Shown here: piece by piece, positions 8,809 through 18,485 of the stretch | Numbering within the stretch: the first letter of the stretch is position 1 | Layout: the number at the start of each line of letters is the position of its first letter | DNA from: Symsagittifera roscoffensis | Lineage: Eukaryota; Xenacoelomorpha; Acoela; Convolutidae | DNA: 46,486 bases | Direction: 5' to 3' | NCBI RefSeq assembly: GCF_963678635.1 | Contig: NC_087070.1 | Location: 23,996,933 to 24,043,418 of the forward strand | Made by a program: the position numbers and the translations under genes | The notes under the pieces: model-generated | Told to the model about the DNA's origin: nothing | Database searches by the model: none | The model's input: the letters and a program-made list of their open reading frames with translations, nothing else

Positions 8809-9176
8809 CGGATTACAATACTACTTTCGTTAACAGTTTGTGGAATCAATACAAACTGTCGCACTCTATTACAAATTTATTAGTAAATTTTATGTGAGAT
8901 CATAAAAAATTGTTGTAGCCCGGAAATGGTACAGACGATTGATCGACGCTTCAAAATGATCAACTAAGAAATTGAGAGAATAACATGATTGAGAATGAAT
9001 TACGAATGTCTTAATCTAAAGCAAAGTTAACAAGTGAATGATCGACCAATGATCGATATGAAACATACTTAGCTGGTCTCTTATTAGGGCTAAATTAGCT
9101 AAAACTAAGTCTACAAATTCTTTAAATCAGAAATTAAAGTATTTGGAAGATAGAGTTTTAATGTTTTCAATGAGTT

Positions 9177-9749
9177 TTAAATGTAATCGGCGTCAAATTC
9201 TTCTAAAGCTTGTTGTACGTCCTGATCTATCGTCCACGATACTTCGCTGCCGGAATCATGCTCTGCGACTATGATGGGTGACTTCCCGGTGGGAGATATC
9301 CGCGATGTCTGAACGTACCCCAATTTCGCGAGGGGAACAAGGAAATCAGAAGGTGACCAGCACAAGAAAGCAGGCGGTCTGACTGTAGATTTGGGCTGGG
9401 TCGCAACAGGATGCGTTTCCTCTGATGTGCTGTCCAGCACTATTGGCTCTAGAGCGGACCCGAAGGATGGTGTTCCAGGAAAACTACTGTCCTGAGACAA
9501 TTTCAGCGGGGAATCCGGAATGACGATAACTTCTGTCGACGAATTTGTGATCATTTGTCTGAGCGTCGGGTTTCCGCCAGTCAAGTTCGCACTGGTTGTC
9601 TTCTTCTGAGGGTTGGCTCTGCTTGACCTCTGGGGAGGCGATGATTTACTCTTTCCGGCTAAAATTTGTCCATTTTGTAAAGTGACCGCGTGTTTCGAAA
9701 AGTCAACAATCGCCTCTTTAATTGGATTAAAATACGATTCTCCAATAAA
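9177..9749 (-). CDS. 190-residue ORF of Gypsy-like element, copy 1
   Basis: The frame is open from a stop at 9750-9752 down to 9177, with no ATG near its start (first residues FIGESYFNPIKEAIV). It may be an internal exon or the tail of a longer polyprotein. It is Ser/Thr/Pro-rich, with the globular-looking segment FLCWSPSDFLVPLAKLGYV near residues 125-145 and an acidic end. Copy 2 has an ORF of exactly the same length without frame breaks despite many residue changes. By position it lies downstream of the integrase remnant, so it may be the C-terminal domain of Pol. No family recognised. Confidence 0.55.
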   Translation of the reverse strand, partial: FIGESYFNPIKEAIVDFSKHAVTLQNGQILAGKSKSSPPQRSSRANPQKKTTSANLTGGNPTLRQMITNSSTEVIVIPDSPLKLSQDSSFPGTPSFGSALEPIVLDSTSEETHPVATQPKSTVRPPAFLCWSPSDFLVPLAKLGYVQTSRISPTGKSPIIVAEHDSGSEVSWTIDQDVQQALEEFDADYI

Positions 9750-9798
9750 TTAAAAAATTATCTCCAGGAGTGGCCCATTTCGCTAGAGTAGGCCGTTT

Positions 9799-9966
9799 TC
9801 AATCAAAGATTGGGATTGGGGTTGCTCGACTTCCATGGTTAATCTTTGCCAGTGGGATGTCCGAGTCCGAGTCTGAGTAGGTTTCCATGACCGCGTCTTC
9901 GTATCCGTCCTCTGCTCCATCGTGTAGCTCCCAACTCTTTGACCGACGGTATGATATGATTGACAT
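9799..9966 (-). CDS. Small acidic ORF (55 aa) of Gypsy-like element, copy 1
   Basis: ATG at 9966. It reads SWELHDGAEDGYEDAV then YSDSDSDIPLAKI, an acidic Ser-Asp stretch followed by a short basic HGSRATPIP. In copy 2 the corresponding region is expanded in tandem. It could be part of the same protein as the 190-residue ORF, separated by decay. Confidence 0.4.
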   Translation of the reverse strand: MSIISYRRSKSWELHDGAEDGYEDAVMETYSDSDSDIPLAKINHGSRATPIPIFD

Positions 9967-10043
9967 TCCGGAATCTAAACGATTATCAATATAGATCAGA
10001 TAGCGTCCAAAGGGCCGGCGAAATTTAAATTACTTTTTTATCT

Positions 10044-10538
10044 TTAGTGAAAGTTCCGGTATTTGCTCATATGCTCCGATCCCAACAACACCTTAAGGTT
10101 CTTGCTAGCTTTTGAACATTGTTTGCGAGATTTGCCGTGGTGATATATTTCCCTACAAATGTGTGGCCACCAGATAAATTCAGCCAGAAACTTCATGCCG
10201 AACTGGTCCGGTTGTGACTCGTGTAACATCGAACTGAATGCGCCTCCGGCCGCAGCTGGTATTACTATTTTGTTGTCCAAGAAAAGTAGATCATCTCTGG
10301 TGCACAAGTCCTTCTCGTAGTTTTTCATGTAGAACAGTTGAATTTCCAGTGGGCGGCCTGCCTTCAGTGTTGTGAGTAGAACCCATAAGATCTTGTCATC
10401 CTTGATCATTATTTGTAGTAACTTCTTGGAGCAATGATTTACTGGTATAAATGAGGAAGAATGTAAAGATAAGTTAGCTTTATTGCGTTTGAATAAGTTA
10501 AAGTGGTCATTGTTAAGTAGGTCGTCTTTAAACTTCAA
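10044..10538 (-). pseudogene. Ty3/Gypsy integrase zinc-binding domain remnant, copy 1
   Basis: The frame has no early ATG and is open upstream to about 10617. It contains LDNKIVIPAAAGGAF, then MLH, then FIWWPHI and KQCSKASKNLK. This is the order of the integrase N-terminal H2C2 domain (His, WWP, Cys, GKNLK-like linker) of Gypsy-class elements, which tethers integrase to DNA. The second zinc His and one Cys are lost, and the frame stops right after the linker, before the DDE core. So this is a non-functional fragment. Confidence 0.65.
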
Positions 10539-11048
10539 AGCAATTTTGTGTTCCTCCTGGACAGGGACCGATTGTTTAGCAGACCAATCTGGGACGATTA
10601 CTGAAGGGTCAGAAAATTTCTAAGATGAAACTCCCTGGGTATTCAATCGTTTTGGTAACAAACTATCGTTCAGCATCATGAAATATAGTAGGGCTTTAAT
10701 CGAAAAGGAAATGCTTTTATAGTTAAAAAACGAATTATTTAGCGGTATACAAGAAGTAATAGCAGCAATAAATCTAAGATTAACTGAAGCTAAAGAGCTA
10801 TCGATCCGAATTTGACCAATCCCATCGCTTGAATTACTAGTTCCCGACGGGAGAACAGTATTTACAATTGAATTTACAGCAACTGACGATGTGTTTAAAT
10901 TTGTTCTACTTAAAACGGTAAATTTTGCAGAAAAATTTTCTTTTTCGACTGTGTTAGTTAATAGTAAATATATCTATAGAGCTGGAAGGTGAAAATTGTG
11001 GCGATGACTACAATTGTGAAAGCCATAACCACAACCAGAATCTACCAC
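10539..11048. other. Leader-side region of Gypsy-like element (block R start)
   Basis: Apart from about 80 bases still open in the integrase frame, no coding sequence is seen. From about 10698 it matches block R, also found at 19545, 25408, 34107 and 42807. Confidence 0.6.
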
Positions 11049-11157
11049 AAGGTTGAATGTCAACTTCCAAGGGATCAACTGTACAGGTTGACATTGAACT
11101 TCGGCATAGGCTATGTATTTGACGTTTGATCCCTAGGAAAAGTTGACGTTGAACCTT
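11049..11157. repeat. Conserved ~109-nt hairpin, copy 1 of 5
   Basis: Arms of about 32 nt: AAGGTTGAATGTCAACTTCC pairs imperfectly with AGTTGACGTTGAACCTT, and GGGATCAA with TTGATCCC. A third GTTGACATTGAAC lies in the loop. Same structure at 19895, 25764, 34462 and 43162. Confidence 0.85.
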
Positions 11158-12024
11158 ATTTTGATAGCTGCAAATTTGAGTCTATGGCTGCTCCGAATAA
11201 ATTTGAACTTGCATTCTAGTGCGTTCACGTATTGATTCGTATTATGCCATAGTTTTAAAATTAAAACTACCACTAGTTGTCACTGTTAATCCTTCCTATA
11301 ATGAAAATGGAATCAGTTCTTACAAAAACAGCTTATACATAAATTTTCGCTTGGCCGAATCAAACTAAAATCACTAAAATTGTTAGAGAAATTTTTATCC
11401 CTAAGCATTTTGTTAATTAATTATGCAATTTAACTAATCGAATTATTTGGTTTGGCAGTTTCAATTAGTTGCGTTAAGCCGCAAGCATGGCTGTTTTTGA
11501 CAGGGCTACAAAGATTTGCTGGGATTTGTCAATAACTAATTATGGGAGGCGGAGCAATAAGCAGAATGGTCTAAGAGCAGATTTGGTCCAAAAACCTTAT
11601 GTATGATACACATAAGAAAATTAGACTTAAAAATCAAAGTGGCTGTTTTCAACCAAATTTTAAATTCTGAAAGGGTTTGTCGACGAATTTAGTTGAGTAA
11701 TGATTTAGGATTTGTTCATGTATTCCACAGACAATGATTAAGTATTTGTTCGTAAATTCCGCAATCGTTGTTCTAGCTATTTTCAATGCTCAAAGCTGCT
11801 GGTTCATCGAATTACAGTTATCAAATTAAACCTTCAATGCTGAACAAACTTCGGTTTTTGAGTAACACAGAAGTAACAAAAATATCAAAGTTAGGCAGAA
11901 AAAAATTAAATGGAAAAACAAGTAACCAACGTAACCAACTTTAGTTTAAAACGTAGAATAATCTTTATGTGTGTTGAAATTCGTTATCTCATTACATTGC
12001 GAGGCCAAACTGTTCATTCTCTGC
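11158..12024. other. Rest of block R and one L module; no gene
   Basis: Up to about 11800 this follows copy 2 (20004-20620). Then it leaves the repeat and runs into the GGAATCC-rich stretch. Frames here (for example 11910-12239) span repeats and have no recognisable protein. Confidence 0.55.
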
Positions 12025-12420
12025 ATTATAAGCGGAATCCACAACTGGCCAAAATCATATTTGTCGCGGAATCCGCAACATTGCTACTTTTCTCTGATCT
12101 TCAATGCTGTTTTGGTTTCCACAAACAAACACCTAACTCATTGTACCGCTCAAAATCGCTCCAAAAATGGGCGAATTTGCGGAATCCGCAACATCATTTG
12201 TGGAAACCAGAACAGTTTGTGGAATCCACAAACGAATGATAAAACATTTGTGTTGTTAAACTGAGCTGTTGCGAAATCTGCAACTGTAAGTGGAATCCGC
12301 AAATTGCAAGTGGAATCTGCAAATTGTAAGTGGAATCCGCAAATTGTAGGTGGATTCCGCAAAATGTCAGTGGAATCCGCGAATTTTAAGTGGCATCCGC
12401 ATTTTAATTGCTGATTCCAT
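12025..12420. repeat. Cluster of palindromic GGAATCC motifs with a 20-bp tandem array
   Basis: GGAATCC occurs at 12034, 12068, 12181 and 12221, including TTGCGGAATCCGCAA (perfect 15-base palindrome, about 12177) and GTTTGTGGAATCCACAAAC (12215-12233). A strict 20-bp array follows at 12286-12405: six units of GTAAGTGGAATCCGCAAATT type. Confidence 0.85.
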
Positions 12421-12560
12421 TTACATACAATTTTATATGTGGTAACGTTTTAATTTTTATCTTTTATTTATTACAGGTTCACCAACTACGGTTCACCAAC
12501 AATACATGACGTCTACCAGTCTCAATTCGATCTCAACTTCGATCTGACCAACTTCGTCAT

Positions 12561-12679
12561 CAACTTCGATCTCATTTCCTGTAACCAAACTTCGATCCCG
12601 ATTCCTGTAACCTAATTTCGATCCCAATTCATGTAACCCAACTTTGATCCCAATTCCTGCCATCAATCTCAATTCCTGC
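12561..12679. repeat. 26-bp tandem repeat, about 4.6 copies
   Basis: Units of CTTCGATCCCAATTCCTGTA type begin at 12561, 12586, 12612 and 12638, with a partial unit at 12664. It is non-coding, and the frames across it are periodic. Confidence 0.85.
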
Positions 12680-13100
12680 AAAAGGAACAAACTTATGAAG
12701 TAAACTCGCATTTGAATTAATCAGTTCAAATCAATCAATTAATTCAATTAAAATAAATAAGGTGTTTTCAAATCTAGTTTTATAAGGCAAAATTTTTGGG
12801 AACACATTTTTGTTTTTGCAATTAGCCACTTATTTTAGCTGTAGTTTTGTTAATCTTTTTATCTGAAACGATTTACTCAAATTAGTTTTTTTGATAGATA
12901 ATTTACTTTCTATGAGCAAATTAAACCAAATAGATAGTTTACTCTTCATGATCAGTTTTGACGTGCCGGCATTTTTTTCAAACCATTACACATACTGCAT
13001 AGAGTAAAAAGAATACGGCAAATTGCGGTTAATTTAAACAGATCAAATAACAACAAACTTTCAGAAGAAAACACTCGGGAAAAAAAACAGTATAAACAGC
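12680..13100. other. Non-coding, AT-rich
   Basis: Nothing that I can support as a gene or structured element. Confidence 0.6.
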
Positions 13101-13484
13101 TCAAGTTGTACATTTGAAGTCATAAAAAAACTCCTGGGCGGACTCAGCAACATTATTTCTAAATAAATCTCGGTAGTTATCCTCGACGGCATATCTAACA
13201 CGACAGGTATTAATATGGCTTCGGATTGTGCTCATGAGGAAATCTCTGTGTTCGTTGAACTTGAGAGATATGACCAGAGTGTCTAGCTCACGTTCGTTTC
13301 TTGCTGGCACAAAATCCCATTCCCCCCCGCACAGAATTTCAAGATTGATGCATCCAAAAAGTCCTGAGGTTATGCTGCCCAAAAACTTAGCAGCACACTG
13401 TATGGTTGATAATCCAATTGTCTTTCTGATTACTGGTGTAGCTGGAACCGTAATGAAAGTTTTTTCCCTTTTTTTTCTCATCAA
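13101..13484 (-). CDS. Unrecognised ORF, 127 aa
   Basis: It starts basic (MMRKKREKTF), has a possible hydrophobic Gly/Cys-rich middle (FLGSITSGLFGCINLEILC) and a helical charged end (ARNERELDTLVISLKFNEHRDFLMSTI). The end recalls C-terminal helical domains of insect mobile-element proteins such as the DUF4806 type, but the match is weak. It may be the last exon of a minus-strand gene that also includes 13800-14250. Confidence 0.35.
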   Translation of the reverse strand: MMRKKREKTFITVPATPVIRKTIGLSTIQCAAKFLGSITSGLFGCINLEILCGGEWDFVPARNERELDTLVISLKFNEHRDFLMSTIRSHINTCRVRYAVEDNYRDLFRNNVAESAQEFFYDFKCTT

Positions 13485-13799
13485 GGCAACGCATCTTTTT
13501 TTTACCGAAATTTTTGCAAAAAGTTGGCTAATTGGGTGAGTAATATCACTCAGATCGCAGCTTAAATCGATCTAACACGAAGCACAATAGAATAAAAATA
13601 AACCTTATTTGTTTTTGGAAAAAAAAAACGAAATTGAAATAAACCGCCACGTACCAAAAAATCTTCTTCAGCAGGCTCATACAGAATATAAGGATAGTTG
13701 GATGTGGTTAATTAGTAGAATAGTCACACATTTGATTAAATACTAGATAACTTCACCTGTATTACACCGTTGATGCATGGAGCAAACTTCAAAGGAATG

Positions 13800-14260
13800 T
13801 CACTTTCTGGCAACAAAATAATCAAGGCGACTCAAAATATCTTCCTGCGGTTTTTCCTCCTTGTTTTTTTTGGCCATGAGCTCTGAGGGCTTTTGCTCGG
13901 GTCTAGTCTTCTCAGCATCCGTAATCATGAGTTTTATGAACTCGTCTAGCAGTGATTCTCCGGCGACTCGTTTTCTTGAATCGCTTTGTGACTCGTTTCT
14001 CAACTCGGAGTATCTAACGTATAAATTGCCACTGCATGATGGTCCATTCTTCCCCGCAGTATCTTGAGTTTTGTCGACCAAACAAACTGTGCACTGGGAC
14101 ACGAAAGGGTCGTTGACGATGACAATACCTTTTTTGTCACTCCCAGCATGTTCAGAACAGACCATCGAGTCCTTGTGCAGCCGTCTAGTGTTGAATGATA
14201 TTTTATGTTTTCTCGATTTCAACCTTTTGCCGATGACACAAGTATCCTCGTGTTCAGGGT
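13800..14260 (-). CDS. Unrecognised ORF with Cys/His pairs
   Basis: The frame is open beyond the ATG at 14222 up to about 14260. It contains HEDTC, CSEHAG and CTVC, a spacing that could bind zinc, then LYVRYSELRNES and a Lys/Glu-rich helical tail. No family recognised. It may be an exon of the same minus-strand gene as its neighbours. Confidence 0.35.
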
Positions 14261-14358
14261 ATTTTTTTTATATTCCGTGCTGTTGCGTTTTCTTTTCTGT
14301 CTTCTGGGACAGTAAAAATGGAACTTTCCGGCCAATCAGACCATTTAATCTTTACGCA

Positions 14359-14610
14359 CTAATCGCTGATTAATGCTACATTCACAGCCTTTTCCCAGGT
14401 GGAAGTGAACGCATCGAGGACTTGTACTTTTTTCTTTACCCGAAAAATTCTACTTAGCATGATGACAAGGACGAAAGACTCTAATATCTGACTGAGTCGA
14501 GAAGCGGTTGAATGGTTGAAATGAAATGAGCCTCGGTTCAAAAATTGACTAATGACAGTTTCCGTGATAATGGCGGCTTTACTGATCAGAACTGCTTTGC
14601 CTAGTTCCAC
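14359..14610 (-). CDS. Unrecognised ORF, 83 aa
   Basis: A short Ile/Val/Ser-rich frame with no known motif. It is upstream of and co-directional with 13800-14260. It could be a 5' exon, or chance. Confidence 0.2.
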   Translation of the reverse strand: MELGKAVLISKAAIITETVISQFLNRGSFHFNHSTASRLSQILESFVLVIMLSRIFRVKKKVQVLDAFTSTWEKAVNVALISD

Positions 14611-14895
14611 TTGTCAGTATGACGCCTTCATTATCAATTAGCCGTCCTATCTTTAGGCAGTCGTTATTGCATAGATGCTACTGTCATTTGCTGTGCTTAA
14701 ACGAGTGCAAAGTGTCGAAGCTATTCTTGATGGACTCTTATCTTGATATCCTGGTGTTTCGAATAAAATAGTGCTGATAAGAGGTGGGAGCTTTGCCGCT
14801 AAAATGGAGTCAGTTGATCCTCATCTTGTGCTCAATATTAGATGCATCTCTCACTTTTCATCCCAATCTAGTAAAAACTTACAGACTCAAAGTAA
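14611..14895. other. Intergenic before SET pseudogene
   Basis: Probably the promoter region of the plus-strand SET pseudogene and of the minus-strand ORFs. No motif recognised. Confidence 0.4.
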
Positions 14896-15389
14896 ATGTC
14901 CAACGGCGAAAACTCATGTTCACTGCCTTTCAAATCTCCATCGCCATTTGAAGTACCTTCTAACATCTCTGTGCCTCCGTCACCACCCGCAGCACCAGAG
15001 ACGACAATATGTGCTCTTCCGACACCGGTATCCCTTTTGCGAGCGTCCCCGCGACCGTTCGCCACTCCAATTCCGCCGACATATGGGGAACAACATACCC
15101 CACTGCGACATGTCCATTCAGGCCCTCGATGGTACATTAGTGCCAGCCTCAGCAGTATCAGCCATATCCAGCTTACCTGGATTCCTACATGTCGGCATCA
15201 TCTTATCCGAATTCTCCATGGCCATCGGCTTTTCCTCACTATCGAAAAGTTGAAAGACAACCGCATGACCATGAGAAGCGAACCTACACTCCCACAGAAC
15301 CACGAGCCAATGATCCCACGAAATTACAAGACCACATGAACGACGAGCCCACAGAAAACCGCGAAAGGGATCATGCAGAGCCAGATAAG
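14896..15389 (+). CDS. SET pseudogene block 1: Pro-rich N-terminus
   Basis: The ATG at 14896 opens a Pro/Ser-rich chain (SPSPFEVPSNISVPPSPP). A one-base frame change near 15125-15145 is needed to enter the second half, which reads CQPQQYQPYPAYLDSYM and then a charged region ending PDK at the donor AAG|GTAGGC. Confidence 0.5.
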
Positions 15390-15617
15390 GTAGGCGAAAC
15401 TGTAAGTTGAAGAAATAACTTCACAGTACACTCGCCTGAAGGTTTTGTTACCCCCAAATATGAAATTTTAGTGACCTGGAAAAGCCTCCCGAGCCGAAAA
15501 CCCGATAATAAACGAGATTTTTTAGGAAGTCAATTTCAGGAAAGTCCAGAATTCGAATGACTGCGCCGATAAAAGAAACGGAACTTTGACCCACAAAGAA
15601 CAAATTACCTTGTTCAG

Positions 15618-15778
15618 GGCCATGGTCACGCTGCTGTTCACGTGCACAGGGATGCTCGAGAAAATGAGAAAATGATCATCAACACCACGGTACATGCTGT
15701 GGTCCAGGCGATTCTCAACAAACAGGAAAAATATGAAGACGATACCGTGGAGCTGAGCATAGGAACAGCAGCCTCTAA
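15618..15778 (+). CDS. SET pseudogene block 2
   Basis: Acceptor TGTTCAG, then 53 clean codons in the frame set by block 1, including a helix (INTTVHAVVQAILNKQEKY) and acidic residues. The proposed donor is GTATCT at 15779. Confidence 0.5.
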
Positions 15779-15851
15779 GTATCTTTTAAAATCTAAAACA
15801 CTGATTTGATAAAAAACACTGATAACTCGGTTTGATGACTCATTTTTATAG

Positions 15852-16012
15852 TGTCAATTTCTCGCGTCTCCAACAAAATTCCACTCTGGCTAGTACAGGG
15901 TATGAAATTGAACTCTACAGAGGCCAGAGTCCATTTAAAGAAGAGCAATATGAGCTATGTTGTTCAGCGGGTTTTTTGGGACACAAAAAATATGGTGACG
16001 TGGAATGACATG
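15852..16012 (+). CDS. SET pseudogene block 3
   Basis: Acceptor TTTTTATAG; the split codon keeps the frame from block 2. It reads through ASTGYEIELYRGQSPF and EEQYELCCSAGF to GDVE and then a TGA just before a GTAATA donor. The junction with block 4 is not settled. Confidence 0.4.
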
Positions 16013-16033
16013 TAATAATTTCGTTTTTTAAAG

Positions 16034-16549
16034 ATTAGCATCACAAATCTGGAACAGCCGAAGCGCTGTCTCGCACGTAAGGTTGCGAAGCTTATGCCTT
16101 TGTCTACTAGTTCTACGTTTGAGATGGGAAAGCTGGTAAGGCAAGCTTCAGAAGTTCACCAGAAGTTAGACCGATACACCTAAGAAGAGGTTCTGATGGC
16201 ATTGCCATCCCCACAATTTTCTCAACGTTACGTTCGCCAGGTGCAGCGCGCACAGATATTCGTTCAGCAAACGACCGTTGTCATGAGCTGTCAAGTAAAG
16301 TTACAAAACTTTTACTCAAAGCAAAAGTGGGCAACCCGTGACCTATGGAAGGTGGTTGACCATGTGGCGAAGCTGCTCAATGATGGGTCAAAGAGAAAGT
16401 TTCAGCCGCTTGAGAAAACCACAAGCCTGAATTATACCCCCAACGACATTGAGAGCTTTCCATGTGAGGCTCAGGAAGAGTTGCAGAGTTGTGCATTGAC
16501 CCAGAGCTGGGTCAGCGCTTGTGGCGCATATTTCCCGTCTTTGGAAGAG
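16034..16549 (+). CDS. SET pseudogene block 4: unrecognised middle domain
   Basis: Open apart from one TAA at 16181-16183. Helical, Lys/Gln-rich, with KWATRDLWKVVDHVAKLL. It ends FPSLEE at donor GAG|GTACTT. Alternatively a shorter product could start at the ATG at 16196. Confidence 0.5.
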
Positions 16550-16662
16550 GTACTTTAAAATTTTAATAACTCGATAAATATATCTTACTAATAAAATTTC
16601 ATTTTTGAATCAGTAATTTTTCAATCAGTACATTTTTTAATCAGTGATTTCTTTTTTACTAG

Positions 16663-17053
16663 ATATGATTGCTTTGCAACCGTTCAATGAAGATGACGTG
16701 TTCGTGGATTACCACGGCAAAGTTGACACCAACATCAATGCCGACCAGTACTGCCTCGAACCAGGAGTTCTAAATGCATACGTATTGCAAATTGCGGGTC
16801 CTCCTAGGCGATTGATCGACGCTTCAAATGAGGAGTACCCGTTACATAAAAGGAACTTTGGCCTGGGTCGTTTAGCGAACCACGCCACCCAGAAGAAAAA
16901 CGAGGAAAATATGAAGCCGGTAGAAGTTTTACTTCCAGTATAGGTCTAACAATAGTCATCCTAAAAGCCAGGAGAGACATTGCACCTCTCGAGCAAAGGC
17001 GCTTTGACTACGGAGACAAAATTACTCAAGCATTGTTTGACGACAACAGTTAA
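16663..17053 (+). CDS. SET pseudogene block 5: SET domain
   Basis: Acceptor TTTTTACTAG. ALQPFNEDDVFVDYHG, RRLIDASN, GRLANHA and NMKPVEV lie in one frame, which stops at 16941-16943. The rest (IVILKARRDIAPLEQ, FDYGDK) lies in the next frame from about 16940 to a TAA at 17051. One base change of frame therefore splits the domain. Confidence 0.75.
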
Positions 17054-17329
17054 ATTAATTTTGGGTATTCTAAAAAACTTTAAACTCGCTTCGTTCCGGG
17101 GAACGTTTTATCAGTTTTCAAAACAATTTACAATTTAAAAGAGTGCGTTCGTGTTTATGATTTTTTATTTTAGACTTTTTCTAAGTTATGGTCAAATTTA
17201 CTAATTAAATTTTCTAATAATAAACCCTGATTTTATACATTTTTTTAAAAAATGAGAAAATAACGTGATAAGGCAAGAATTAACATTAAAAAGTGAATGA
17301 TCGATTTTAACTGAAAAATAAAAAAAGCC
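17054..17329. other. Non-coding gap between SET pseudogene and LTR-like copy 2
   Basis: No gene. 17255-17320 is a diverged direct repeat of 17655-17720 (both have GA-rich ATAAC, then AAGTGAATGATCGA), so part of it may be older LTR-element debris. Confidence 0.5.
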
Positions 17330-17855
17330 TTTATCAATCAAATGTTTGAAATCTAAAAGGGTATATCCACGAGTTTAGTTAAGTAATGGTTTAAAAATTG
17401 TTCGTGGATTCTACAGTCAAGGGTTAACTATTTATTCGTAATTTCCGCATGCGTTGTTCATGCTAGCCATTGTTCAAGTTGGTTATCTCTACAATCTGCG
17501 GAATTCGTTAACAGTTTGTGGAATCAATACAAACTGTCGCGCTCTATTACAAATTTATTAGTAAATATTATGTGAGATCATAAAAAATTGTTATAACCCG
17601 AAAATGGTACAAGGCGATTGATCGACGCTTCAAATTGATCAACTAAGAAACTGAGAGAATAACATGATTGAGATTGAAATACGAATGTCTTAATCTAAAG
17701 CAACGTTAACAAGTGAATGATCGACCGATGGTCGATATGAAACATACTAAAACTGATGTCTAAATAGTGCTAAATTAGCTAAAACTATGTCTACAATTTC
17801 TTAAATCTGAAATTAAAGTAACTGGAAGATATAGTTTTAATGTATTGATTGAGTT

Positions 17856-18428
17856 TTAAATGTAATCGCTGTCAAATTCTTCTAAAACGTGTTGTACGGC
17901 CTGATCTATCGTCGACGATATTTCGCTGCCGGAACCATGCTCTGCGACTATGATGGGTGACTTCCCGGTTGGAGATATCCGCGATGTCTGAACGTACCCC
18001 AATTTCGCGAGGGGAACAAGGAAATCAGAAGGTGACCAGCACAAGAAAGCAGGCGGTCTGACTGTAGATGTGGGCTGGGTCGCAACAGGATGCGTTTCCT
18101 CTGATGTGCTGTCCAGCACTATTGGCTCTAGAGCGGACCCGAAGGATGGTGGTCCAGGAAGACTGCTGTCCTTAGACAATTTCTGAGGGCAATCCGGAAC
18201 GACGATAACACCTGTCGACGAGTTTGTGATCGTCTGTATGAGCGTCGGGTTTCCGCCAGTGAAGTTCGCACTGGTTGTCTTATTCTGAGGATTGGCTCTG
18301 CTTGACTTCTGGGGAGGCGATGGTTTACTCTTTCCGGCTAAAATATGTCCCTTTTGTAGAGTGACCACCTGTTTTGAAGAGTCAACAATCGCCTTTTTAA
18401 ATGGATTAAAATACGATTCTCCAATACA
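17856..18428 (-). CDS. 190-residue ORF of Gypsy-like element, copy 2
   Basis: Same 573-nt length as copy 1 and also free of breaks. The central part (LCWSPSDFLVPLAKLGYVQT) is unchanged between copies while the Ser/Pro-rich flanks differ. The upstream stop is at 18429-18431. An ATG on this strand exists at 18428 only out of frame, so the translated form would come from splicing or a longer polyprotein. Confidence 0.55.
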   Translation of the reverse strand, partial: CIGESYFNPFKKAIVDSSKQVVTLQKGHILAGKSKPSPPQKSSRANPQNKTTSANFTGGNPTLIQTITNSSTGVIVVPDCPQKLSKDSSLPGPPSFGSALEPIVLDSTSEETHPVATQPTSTVRPPAFLCWSPSDFLVPLAKLGYVQTSRISPTGKSPIIVAEHGSGSEISSTIDQAVQHVLEEFDSDYI

Positions 18429-18485
18429 TTAAAAAGGTTACCTCCAGGAGTGGCCAATTTCGCTAGATTAGGCCGTTTTTAATTA

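Larger units (their letters stand above)
8827..11850 (-). mobile_element. Decayed LTR-type (Ty3/Gypsy-like) element, copy 1
   Basis: The whole segment is collinear with 17507-20620, with many substitutions. Read on the minus strand it holds an integrase zinc-binding remnant (10044-10538), a small acidic ORF (9799-9966) and a 190-codon ORF (9177-9749). The flanks are LTR-like L sequence: a short left part (8827-8905) and a single module on the right (about 11620-11800). Reverse transcriptase, RNase H and the integrase catalytic core are absent. Exact ends and target-site duplications could not be fixed. Confidence 0.65.
14896..17053 (+). pseudogene. SET-domain protein, KMT5A/SET8-like, multi-exon and broken
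   Basis: Five coding blocks are proposed. The last (16663-17053) is a SET domain, the fold of lysine methyltransferases, with VDYHGKV, a GRLANHA motif (cofactor-binding Asn-His), ARRDI and FDYGD (catalytic Tyr); the order and spacing fit the KMT5A (PR-Set7) type. The N-terminal part is Pro/Ser/Tyr/Gln-rich and the middle unrecognised. The first intron (15390-15617) is phase-consistent. Breaks: a frame change near 15125-15145, a TAA at 16181-16183, an unresolved phase before the SET exon, and a frame change near 16940. A SET gene carried by a mobile element, rather than a host histone methyltransferase, is possible. Confidence 0.7.

Noticed and set aside
11910-12362. Overlapping frames of 70-109 codons on both strands
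   Set aside because: They cross GGAATCC repeats and LTR-like debris, and the frames are repeat-driven with no motif.
12286-12405. Regular 20-bp repeats that could suggest a CRISPR array
   Set aside because: The repeats are contiguous with no spacers, and the surroundings are eukaryotic.
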